8,650 nucleotides of DNA. Origin: an uncultured Clostridia bacterium. GTDB lineage: Bacteria > Bacillota_A > Clostridia > Oscillospirales > Oscillospiraceae. Under the pieces are notes generated by a model that made no database searches, was not told the DNA's origin, and saw nothing but the letters and a program-made list of their open reading frames with translations. The stretch spans positions 1 to 8,650 of the forward strand of contig CAMGMW010000042.1 of NCBI GenBank assembly GCA_946059285.1, in the 5' to 3' direction. This document shows positions 1 through 4,793 of the stretch, in pieces (position 1 is the stretch's first letter; each line of letters begins with the position of its first letter). The translations under genes and the position numbers were made by a program.

Positions 1-628
1 GGATCATGGCACCGATAGAGGCAAGGAATACAAAAGGAATAAGCCAACCGTCAAGGAAAGCGACCATAGCAACACAGGCAAGAACCACGGCAAGACCTAC
101 ATATATCGGTTCCTCTTTTTCACAAAGGTCACGGAGATCCACAACAAGTGCTGTCATACCGGAAACGAAACACTGTTTTCCGCAGACCGACCGGATCTCC
201 TCCACGGCATCCATTGTAAGGGCATCCGATGTTCCCGTATCGAAGAACACCGCCATCATTGTAGAATGATCGGAATTAAACTCCTTGTAAACCGAATCCG
301 GCAGCAGTTCCATCGGGATGGATAAATCTGCAAGAGAATCGTACCAAAGAACAGTATCGACGTGGTCAATGGCCTCAACCTTTTCTTTCAGCTTCGCCAC
401 GTCTTTGTTTGGCATATCCTCGAATATCAGAAACGTAAAAGCCCCTTTATCGAAGTCCTTTAACAGTTCATTCTGGCCGACGACCGTTTCCATATCTGAC
501 GGCAGATAAGTCAGCATATCATAGTTGACTCGGGTATTGATCATACCGATAACCGACGGTATCATAAGAATAACGGTCAGTATCAGTATCGGGATGCGGT
601 ACTTTACTACTGCTTTTGAAAAACGCAT
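1..628 (-). CDS. MMPL-family RND-type transporter, N-terminal part
   Basis: Partial gene. The start and 209 codons are present and the frame runs open off the left edge. It begins at the ATG complementary to 626-628 with AGGTGA 7-8 bases upstream. Visible parts are one N-terminal membrane helix (about 12-30), a periphery-exposed domain starting with NYDMLTYLPSD (35-45), then helices at about 175-192 and from 195 to the cut, joined by a short DGW turn. This layout (helix 1, large extracytoplasmic domain, then a helix bundle) is that of MMPL/RND proteins, which use the ion gradient to export lipids or hydrophobic compounds; a full protein would be expected to have about 700 or more residues. 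The substrate cannot be read from this part. It lies 5 bases after the HdeD-like gene, whose TGA stop falls inside its ribosome binding site, so the two are co-transcribed and probably translationally coupled. The TetR and XRE genes upstream are likely regulators. Confidence 0.85.
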   Translation of the reverse strand, partial: MRFSKAVVKYRIPILILTVILMIPSVIGMINTRVNYDMLTYLPSDMETVVGQNELLKDFDKGAFTFLIFEDMPNKDVAKLKEKVEAIDHVDTVLWYDSLADLSIPMELLPDSVYKEFNSDHSTMMAVFFDTGTSDALTMDAVEEIRSVCGKQCFVSGMTALVVDLRDLCEKEEPIYVGLAVVLACVAMVAFLDGWLIPFVFLASIGAMI

Positions 629-633
629 AATCT

Positions 634-1242
634 TCACCTATCCTTTTCGAAAAATTCAAATGTATCTGTTTCAACAAAATCGGGCACTTGATTTTCGACA
701 ATTAAAACCGTTCTGATGACGGTATAGAGATTAAGTATCCCTTCGGAAAGAAGTGAAACGCCCATTAGAATTGTCAGCACCCCTGCGCCGAATGCAGAAT
801 CAAAAATCAGAGCAACACCTATGATTCCTGCAAGAATTGCCAAGGAAAGAATAAGCCACCAATCTTTGATGCCAAAACGTTTGGAATCCAGCGCAATCCG
901 AATTTTGAACAGCCCGTCAAACAGAATGGCAATGCCGAAAGCAGCAGCGATGAAAGCCATCAGATTTTCAGGATTGAAAAGAACGATTGTCCCCAATATC
1001 ACCATCAAAATTCCGAATTCCAAATCAAACTGAAACGCCAGCCGATACAGATCTTTAGAAAAATAGCCGATCAATTTTACGATACCGAAAACGATTGCGG
1101 CAATGCCGATTTCAATTCCGACGATCTTCGTTGAAATTTCCGGCAGTGCGATAAATAAAATGCCGGCTATGCAAAACAGCACTGATACCACAATGTATCC
1201 GATTTTGGCGATTTTCATCGGTGCGACAGAACGCATTTTCAT
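634..1242 (-). CDS. HdeD/DUF308-family membrane protein
   Basis: A 202-residue, very hydrophobic protein with about six membrane helices (roughly 13-33, 37-59, 72-89, 92-113, 127-147, 150-173) and a short charged C-terminal tail rich in Glu, Phe and Asp. The repeated pattern of Gly-rich helices in pairs (for example GIEIGIAAIVFGIVKLIGY) fits the HdeD/DUF308 family, named for E. coli HdeD of the acid-stress island; the biochemical function of the family is unknown. The ATG at 1242 has a near-ideal AAAGGAGGT 9 bases upstream; a second ATG two codons later is less well placed. It is the first gene of a two-gene unit with the MMPL transporter. Pairing with an exporter behind a TetR-type regulator suggests a role in membrane stress or in supporting that exporter, but this is inference. 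Confidence 0.8.
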   Translation of the reverse strand: MKMRSVAPMKIAKIGYIVVSVLFCIAGILFIALPEISTKIVGIEIGIAAIVFGIVKLIGYFSKDLYRLAFQFDLEFGILMVILGTIVLFNPENLMAFIAAAFGIAILFDGLFKIRIALDSKRFGIKDWWLILSLAILAGIIGVALIFDSAFGAGVLTILMGVSLLSEGILNLYTVIRTVLIVENQVPDFVETDTFEFFEKDR

Positions 1243-1272
1243 GGATTACGAACCTCCTTTGATGATTCTGTT

Positions 1273-1309
1273 GTCAGTATAGTACTTTGCCGATGCTTTG
1301 TATACGGAC
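1273..1309. promoter_or_regulatory. Candidate operator: inverted repeat across the promoter
   Basis: GTCAGTATA (1273-1281) and TATACGGAC (1301-1309) form a 9-base inverted repeat with one mismatch and a 19-base centre. The arms coincide with the -10 and -35 boxes of the HdeD-MMPL promoter. The centre also holds two CTTTG copies (1285-1289 and 1296-1300). A dimeric repressor such as the TetR protein encoded next door could bind here and block RNA polymerase. The repeat is seen directly; the binding protein is inferred. Confidence 0.4.
1276..1304 (-). promoter_or_regulatory. Promoter of the HdeD-MMPL unit
   Basis: Read on the minus strand, a -10 element TATACT (complement of 1276-1281) lies 17 bases after a weaker -35 element TATACA (complement of 1299-1304, 4 of 6 matches to TTGACA). 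Transcription would start near 1269, just ahead of the AAAGGAGGT at 1252-1260. The -35 sits immediately downstream of the T-run of the TetR terminator, so the transporter unit has its own start and does not depend on read-through. Confidence 0.6.
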
Positions 1310-1348
1310 AAAAAATACCCAATGCCTGATTTTTAGGCATTGGGTATT
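1309..1348 (-). terminator. Intrinsic terminator after the TetR gene
   Basis: A perfect 14-bp stem (1314-1327 with 1335-1348, core ACCCAATGCCT) closes a 7-base loop. On the minus strand it is followed by a run of T residues (complement of 1310-1315) and then GTCC. It lies about 45 bases after the TetR stop codon and separates the regulator genes from the transporter genes. Confidence 0.9.
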
Positions 1349-1361
1349 GATTCAGCTGATT

Positions 1362-1390
1362 TTCAGACAGCTTACGGCTGTTTGTCTGAA
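1362..1390. repeat. Second hairpin just after the TetR stop codon
   Basis: TTCAGACA (1362-1369) and TGTCTGAA (1383-1390) are perfect inverted arms around a 13-base loop, with an alternative inner stem ACAGC/GCTGT (1367-1371 with 1377-1381). It starts 2 bases beyond the TetR stop. No T-run follows on either strand, so it is not a terminator itself. It may stabilise the 3' end of the mRNA ahead of the real terminator, or be a protein-binding site. Confidence 0.4.
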
Positions 1391-1391
1391 T

Positions 1392-1949
1392 TTATGTTTC
1401 TTCACAACGTTCGATCATTTCCTTAAGCATACCTTTTTTGATATCCATAAGTCGTGTAAATGAAGAACGAATATCATCGCTCATATCGCTTCTTAACCAG
1501 TTTGAAATAATTCCAAATCCCAAACTGGAAAGATATTTTTTTATGATATCCAAATCGTTTTCTTTAATTTTATGTCCCCTCAGTACGGTTGACAAGTACG
1601 CTTCGATGGCATAATCACAGATCTTCCAAAGATACATTTCATAAATATCACGATTTGTCGAATGATAGATGTGCAAAACAGCTCGCTTTTTGGACAAAGC
1701 CGTATCAAGCACGGCTTCCAGACAATCTCCGAAGTTTTCAACGGTAGGATATGTTTGGATGATTGTGGCCGCATCCTCCTCAACGACGGTTTCAATTAAT
1801 TTCGGAATATCTTCGAAATAATAATAAAAAGTATTGCGATTGACGCCGCAATCAGTCACAATATCCTTGACTGTTATTTGAGAAAGCGGCCGTTCTGTCA
1901 AAAGTTTTATAAAAGAGGCTACAATTGCTTTTTTTGTGAAGTTTGCCAT
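1392..1949 (-). CDS. TetR/AcrR-family transcriptional regulator
   Basis: A 185-residue protein of usual TetR size. The N-terminal three-helix DNA-binding domain spans about 5-50, with the helix-turn-helix at 25-45 reading ITVKDIVTDCGVNRNTFYYYF, a near-textbook TetR signature including the closing NTFYYYF. The rest (about 50-185) is a helical ligand-binding/dimer domain without recognised specificity. The ATG at 1949 is one base after the TAA of the XRE gene (TAAAATG), so the two regulators are coupled in one transcript. A strong terminator follows. The adjoining HdeD-MMPL unit, with an inverted repeat in its promoter, is the natural target. Members of this family usually repress exporter genes and release DNA on binding the exported compound; that role here is inferred from position only. 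Confidence 0.92.
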   Translation of the reverse strand: MANFTKKAIVASFIKLLTERPLSQITVKDIVTDCGVNRNTFYYYFEDIPKLIETVVEEDAATIIQTYPTVENFGDCLEAVLDTALSKKRAVLHIYHSTNRDIYEMYLWKICDYAIEAYLSTVLRGHKIKENDLDIIKKYLSSLGFGIISNWLRSDMSDDIRSSFTRLMDIKKGMLKEMIERCEET

Positions 1950-1950
1950 T

Positions 1951-2175
1951 TTATTGCTTCTCCCATTTGATTTCTACGATATCCGAAATCCCACATTGCA
2001 GAGCAATGCAGATTTTAGCAAGCGTTTCAAGTGTAACGGATTCGCCCTTACCCATTTTCGTAATAACGTTGGAAGAAAGAGAAGTTATTTTTTGAAGATC
2101 TTTCTTCATCATATGCTTATCTATCAGCAGTTTCCAAAGCCTATTGTAACTGATGTGATATAATACTTTTTCCAC
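1951..2175 (-). CDS. Small XRE/Cro-type HTH regulator
   Basis: A 74-residue protein made almost only of a Cro/CI-type DNA-binding domain. The N-terminal YNRLWKLLIDKHMMKKDLQ (10-28), the turn and recognition helix at about 29-45 (SLSSNVITKMGKGESV) and the closing LAKICIALQCGISDIVEI (52-69) match the short single-domain XRE regulators common in Clostridia. The start is a GTG at 2175, chosen because GGAG lies 7 bases upstream and a strong promoter follows at the right distance. Its stop is separated by one base from the TetR start. Direct repeats and a palindrome in its own promoter make autoregulation likely. There is no toxin partner beside it, so an antitoxin role is unlikely. Confidence 0.88.
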   Translation of the reverse strand: MEKVLYHISYNRLWKLLIDKHMMKKDLQKITSLSSNVITKMGKGESVTLETLAKICIALQCGISDIVEIKWEKQ

Positions 2176-2205
2176 GATAGCACTCCAATCATAACAATTA
2201 ATTAC

Positions 2206-2234
2206 ATTATATCATATAATCACTCAAAAATCAA
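2206..2234 (-). promoter_or_regulatory. Strong promoter of the XRE-TetR unit
   Basis: On the minus strand, TTGATT (complement of 2229-2234) and a perfect TATAAT (complement of 2206-2211) are 17 bases apart. The -10 is preceded by TGA, giving the extended -10 form TGnTATAAT. The predicted transcription start near 2199 leaves a leader of about 24 bases before the GTG start at 2175. Confidence 0.8.
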
Positions 2235-2250
2235 TATGAGTCACTCAAAA
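2206..2250. promoter_or_regulatory. Candidate operators: palindrome plus two direct repeats
   Basis: ATTATAT-c-ATATAAT (2206-2220) is a perfect 7-base inverted repeat that includes the -10 box. Next to it, TCACTCAAAA occurs twice, at 2220-2229 and 2241-2250. The period is 21 bases, about two helical turns, so both copies face the same side of DNA. One copy lies in the promoter spacer and one lies upstream of the -35. These could be sites for the XRE or TetR protein made from this promoter. Confidence 0.45.
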
Positions 2251-2286
2251 GTCACAATAATTCTTTTTTTGCTAATTTCTTGCTTT

Positions 2287-2375
2287 GCAGATAACCAGTT
2301 CTGCTGCATTGGCAGATTATGCTGCCCCACTCAGAATCAAGAGTTCCTTCTTGGCTCCGGGTGGGGCTTTTTGTG
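2287..2375 (+). terminator. Orphan plus-strand terminator with clustered hairpins
   Basis: GCCCCACTC (2324-2332) pairs with GGGTGGGGC (2359-2367) as a 9-bp stem with one G-U pair. An inner stem CAAGA/TCTTG (2338-2342 with 2349-2353) closes a small loop, and TTTTTGTG follows at 2368-2375. Smaller stems lie just upstream (GCAGA 2287-2291 with TCTGC 2300-2304; GGCAG 2311-2315 with CTGCC 2322-2326). The T-run makes it a terminator for plus-strand transcription, yet no plus-strand gene precedes it; on the minus strand it follows the sigma-like gene but has no T-run. It may be a leftover of the decayed element or the end of a small RNA. Confidence 0.7.
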
Positions 2376-2384
2376 TTTTATGGG

Positions 2385-2942
2385 TTATAACCATTTGTCT
2401 TCTTCAAGCGCTTTACGGAGCTTGTCTATCGCTCCACGGTAGATTCGGTCGGCAGAGGACGGTACAACACCGTGCTCTCCAGCGAGGTCTATAAACGCCG
2501 TTTTCTTAAATTTGCGCTTTACTTTTTTACCGTTTTCTTCTGCTATGTAGCGGGTGCTCCAGCAATTATCACAGAAGCCGAGGTGTTCGGCAACGATGGC
2601 ACGTTCACGGTATTCAAGGTTATTGAACGCTTCACAGAGGATTTTCAGCCGCCGTTCGTGGTAAAACATCCGGGACGGCTCGGTGGTGGTATCGACGGTC
2701 ACATCCTCTGCGCTTTCTTCGCCGTCCTCGTCGGCGTACTGTCGGTAGAACTCCGTGAACATCATATTCCGCATACCACCGGCGATCATTTTCCGTGCGG
2801 TATTCGGCTTTCTCCCAATGGCAAGGGCAATTTTATTTATGGTTTCATCATCGTTCTTGTAGTCGTATTCAGCATAAAGCGCCATTGCCTTGCGGAGCAA
2901 TGAGTATTCTGCATCCGTCGGAACGGTATAGCCCGTGCGCAT
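2385..2942 (-). CDS. Sigma-70-like protein of integrative elements, probably N-terminally truncated
   Basis: A 185-residue, charged soluble protein. Residues 31-60 hold a helix-turn-helix-like stretch (INKIALAIGRKPNTARKMI), 71-90 is an acidic linker, 92-125 is helical, and 148-180 (FIDLAGEHGVVPSSADRIY onward) resembles sigma-70 region 4 with its HTH. It matches my memory of sigma-like proteins carried by Clostridia conjugative and integrative elements, which likely control element genes. The ATG at 2942 has no ribosome binding site. The frame stays open upstream to 3008 without a start codon, and the extra residues (KRAIDDYIRT) read like real protein, so the original N-terminus was probably lost where the recombinase fragment begins. 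It may now be silent. No promoter was found for it. Confidence 0.7.
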   Translation of the reverse strand: MRTGYTVPTDAEYSLLRKAMALYAEYDYKNDDETINKIALAIGRKPNTARKMIAGGMRNMMFTEFYRQYADEDGEESAEDVTVDTTTEPSRMFYHERRLKILCEAFNNLEYRERAIVAEHLGFCDNCWSTRYIAEENGKKVKRKFKKTAFIDLAGEHGVVPSSADRIYRGAIDKLRKALEEDKWL

Positions 2943-2955
2943 TGTGCGGATATAA

Positions 2956-3144
2956 TCATCAATCGCCCGTTTGGTATATGAACCTGCAGCGGCAATTGTG
3001 AAAAGAATCTACGCCTTATGTCTGAACGGCAGAGGTCCTTCACAAATCGCTCGGCAGTTAGAAAAGGAGAAAGTTCCCGTACCGTCTGCTTATTATGACA
3101 GCATTGGGAGAAAGCATTCTGCGAAAACACCTTATGTATTTTGA
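2956..3144 (+). pseudogene. Fragment of a large serine recombinase
   Basis: In the plus frame between stops at 2953-2955 and 3142-3144 lies a stretch of about 60 codons. It contains AAAIVKRIYALCLNGRGPSQ, then IARQLEKEKVPVPSAYY, then GRKHSAKTPY. This is the typical start of the recombinase domain (Pfam Recombinase, PF07508) that follows the catalytic resolvase domain in large serine integrases. The catalytic N-terminal domain with its serine, the zinc-ribbon and the coiled-coil parts are all absent, so it cannot act. Family members usually have 450-550 residues. The left side runs into the oppositely oriented sigma-like gene and the right side into the last codons of the DUF2284 gene. It marks a decayed integrative element. 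Confidence 0.8.
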
Positions 3145-3674
3145 CGAAACAACAGCAGGGAAAACCATGTGACGGTATTGCCGCCGTACTGGTATTCGAC
3201 GCCGAGCCTATCCGCCAACTCGGTGACGACGATGCCGTGGCTTTCAACGCAGGGGAACATCAGCTCCGGGTGGCGGCAGGGGGCATCGGGATAGGCGCAT
3301 CGGTCGCAGACGGCGCAGGAGTCCGTGGACAAACCCATGACCTGCGCACCCTGCTCTCGCAGCAGCGAAGCCACCAGACGGGTCAGGGCTTCGTGGGGCG
3401 GACGGGTGGCAAGAGCCTGCTCCATGCTGCCGATATCCGCTACCTCCGCAAGGGTAACAATCAGCAGACCGTCGGGATAAGAGAGGCAGCGACGCATGCA
3501 CTCTTCCACCGTGCCCACGGCGGGAGGGCAGGCCCAGGTTTTTCCGTAACGCGGGCATTCCTGCCGGCAGACCGTGCGGATGCGCTCGGAAAAGGGCAGC
3601 TCCTCTGTTTTGAAGAATTCATATTGTGCCAGCGGCAGCCGGGCAAGCGCCGCCTCCAATGCGGCGCGGTTCAT
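3132..3674 (-). CDS. DUF2284 predicted metal-binding protein
   Basis: A 180-residue soluble protein with nine cysteines: C36, C40, C49, C63, C120, C123, C126, C133 and C142. The first group is in CRQECPRYGKTWACPP (36-51) and the second in CAVCDRCAYPDAPCRHP (120-136) followed by FPCVESHG (140-147). This is the pattern of DUF2284 (PF10050), thought to bind metal or iron-sulfur clusters; the reaction is unknown. ATG at 3674 has GGAGGAG 5 bases upstream and overlaps the asparaginase stop as ATGA, so the two are translationally coupled. The last codons (RQNT and TAA) lie on the edge of the recombinase remnant, so the native C-terminus may have been altered by a few residues. No terminator is visible after it. 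Confidence 0.9.
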   Translation of the reverse strand: MNRAALEAALARLPLAQYEFFKTEELPFSERIRTVCRQECPRYGKTWACPPAVGTVEECMRRCLSYPDGLLIVTLAEVADIGSMEQALATRPPHEALTRLVASLLREQGAQVMGLSTDSCAVCDRCAYPDAPCRHPELMFPCVESHGIVVTELADRLGVEYQYGGNTVTWFSLLLFRQNT

Positions 3675-4681
3675 GACCGCTCCTCCGGTATCCGGTAGAG
3701 CAGATCGCGGGAAACGGGGGTGTAAAACAGGCGGCGGATCTGTTCCGGCTCACGGGTTTGCGCCAGAATCCACATCAGCTTGGCAAGCACCGCCTCCGTG
3801 GTCATGTCATACGCCTCCAGCAGATGCAGGTCGTTTTTCAAACGGAAGCCCACGTCATATACCGACAGATTGCTGCCCTCGTTTTGCACCTGCGAAGTCA
3901 TGACGATGGTCTTTCCCCTTTCGATGGCGTCCCGGATCACGCCGAAGAAGCCGGAGCCCTGATACGACGGCAGCCCGCCGACGCCGTAGCTTTCGATGAT
4001 AACGGCGTCATTGTGCTCGATCAGGTAGGAAAGCAGACCGCAGTCTGCGCCGGGGATCATTTTCATCAGCCCCACCCGTGTGTTTAGACGGCGGTAAAAG
4101 ACGGGGGCGGGGCGGCACTCCGGGCGGATGTACTCCATCAAAATACCGTTTTGCAGCACGGCCAGCTCGGGGTAATTGATGCTGGAGAAGGCCTGCAGGC
4201 TGGTGGTGCGTGTCTTGCGGGCGCGGGTGCCGAGGAGGACCTTGCCGTTGAAGACGATCAGCACGCCGCACAGGTCGGATACCGCGCAGCGGAAGGCGTC
4301 GGTCAGATTGGTTTTGGAATCCGTGTTTTCAAACAGGATGGGCTTTTGTGCGCCGGTAAGGATAATGGGCTTGGGGGAATACTGCACCAGATAGGACAGG
4401 GCGGCCGCGGTGTATGCCATCGTGTCCGTGCCGTGCGCGATGACAAAGCCGTCGTACGCGTCATAGTTTTCCCGGATCGCATCGACAAGCGTGAGCCAGT
4501 GCGCGGGGGTGATGTTGGTGGAATCGATGGAAAAAAGCTGCTTACAGGTTACATTGCATAGCTGAGAGAGCTCCGGCACTTTTTCTACCAGCTGCTCCGA
4601 GGTAAGCGCGGGCATCAGACCGCTTTCGGTTTTTTCCGAGGCAATGGTGCCGCCGGTGCCGAGCATCAGGACCTTCTTCAT
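3671..4681 (-). CDS. ansA: L-asparaginase, type I (cytoplasmic)
   Basis: Hydrolyses L-asparagine to aspartate and ammonia. With the chosen start the protein has 336 residues, the usual size for type I enzymes (E. coli AnsA 338). The first active-site motif TGGTIA is at 9-14 (Thr12) and the second, HGTDTM, at 83-88 (Thr85-Asp86). A conserved Lys falls in RARKTRT near 156, completing the Thr-Asp-Lys set. There is no signal peptide, which fits a cytoplasmic enzyme. ATGs also exist at 4705 and 4690. The 4705 codon overlaps the -10 box and cannot be in the transcript, and 4690 is only 2 bases after the ribosome binding site, so 4681 (MKKVLML) is preferred. It overlaps the DUF2284 gene by 4 bases. 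An archaeal-type or GatD-like amidotransferase role is less likely because the length and motifs fit type I enzymes. Confidence 0.93.
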   Translation of the reverse strand: MKKVLMLGTGGTIASEKTESGLMPALTSEQLVEKVPELSQLCNVTCKQLFSIDSTNITPAHWLTLVDAIRENYDAYDGFVIAHGTDTMAYTAAALSYLVQYSPKPIILTGAQKPILFENTDSKTNLTDAFRCAVSDLCGVLIVFNGKVLLGTRARKTRTTSLQAFSSINYPELAVLQNGILMEYIRPECRPAPVFYRRLNTRVGLMKMIPGADCGLLSYLIEHNDAVIIESYGVGGLPSYQGSGFFGVIRDAIERGKTIVMTSQVQNEGSNLSVYDVGFRLKNDLHLLEAYDMTTEAVLAKLMWILAQTREPEQIRRLFYTPVSRDLLYRIPEERS

Positions 4682-4690
4682 AGCGGACAT

Positions 4691-4700
4691 CTCTCCTTTT
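4691..4700 (-). promoter_or_regulatory. Ribosome binding site deciding the asparaginase start
   Basis: The minus strand reads AAAAGGAGAG here. GGAGAG is 9 bases from the ATG at 4681 but only touches the ATG at 4690 and lies downstream of the ATG at 4705. This supports translation from 4681. Confidence 0.7.
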
Positions 4701-4705
4701 AACAT

Positions 4706-4734
4706 AGTATATCACGATTTGCGTCACACAGCAA
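4706..4734 (-). promoter_or_regulatory. Promoter of the asparaginase-DUF2284 unit
   Basis: On the minus strand, TATACT (complement of 4706-4711) is preceded by TGA, giving an extended -10. A weak -35, TTGCTG (complement of 4729-4734), lies 17 bases upstream. Transcription would start near 4699, leaving a leader of under 20 bases. It is back-to-back with the glycosyltransferase promoter. Confidence 0.6.
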
Positions 4735-4743
4735 TGTGAAAGA

Positions 4744-4772
4744 TTGACAAATGGAGAAATGGGCTATAAAAT
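4744..4772 (+). promoter_or_regulatory. Promoter of the glycosyltransferase gene
   Basis: A perfect -35 TTGACA (4744-4749) and a -10 TAAAAT (4767-4772) are 17 bases apart. The start of transcription near 4779 puts the AAAAAGGAG ribosome binding site almost at the 5' end of the mRNA. Confidence 0.75.
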
Positions 4773-4793
4773 GAAGAAAAAGGAGATGAGCAG

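Noticed and set aside
1951..2175. XRE protein considered as the antitoxin of a toxin-antitoxin pair
   Set aside because: The only adjacent partner is a full-length TetR regulator; no small toxin-like gene is next to it.
2206..2250. Repeats considered as a mini CRISPR array
   Set aside because: There are only two 10-base copies in a promoter, with no third unit, no typical repeat length and no cas genes.
2236..2494. Two overlapping plus-strand short frames around the orphan terminator
   Set aside because: They read through the terminator hairpin and into the antisense of the sigma-like gene, with no ribosome binding site.
2472..2903. Plus-strand open frame opposite the sigma-like gene
   Set aside because: Its translation has no coherent domain, whereas the minus strand gives a charged, HTH-containing protein.
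2837..3247. Minus-strand open frame bridging the recombinase scar and the DUF2284 end
   Set aside because: It combines out-of-frame readings of the sigma-like gene, the scar and DUF2284 and has no ribosome binding site or family features.
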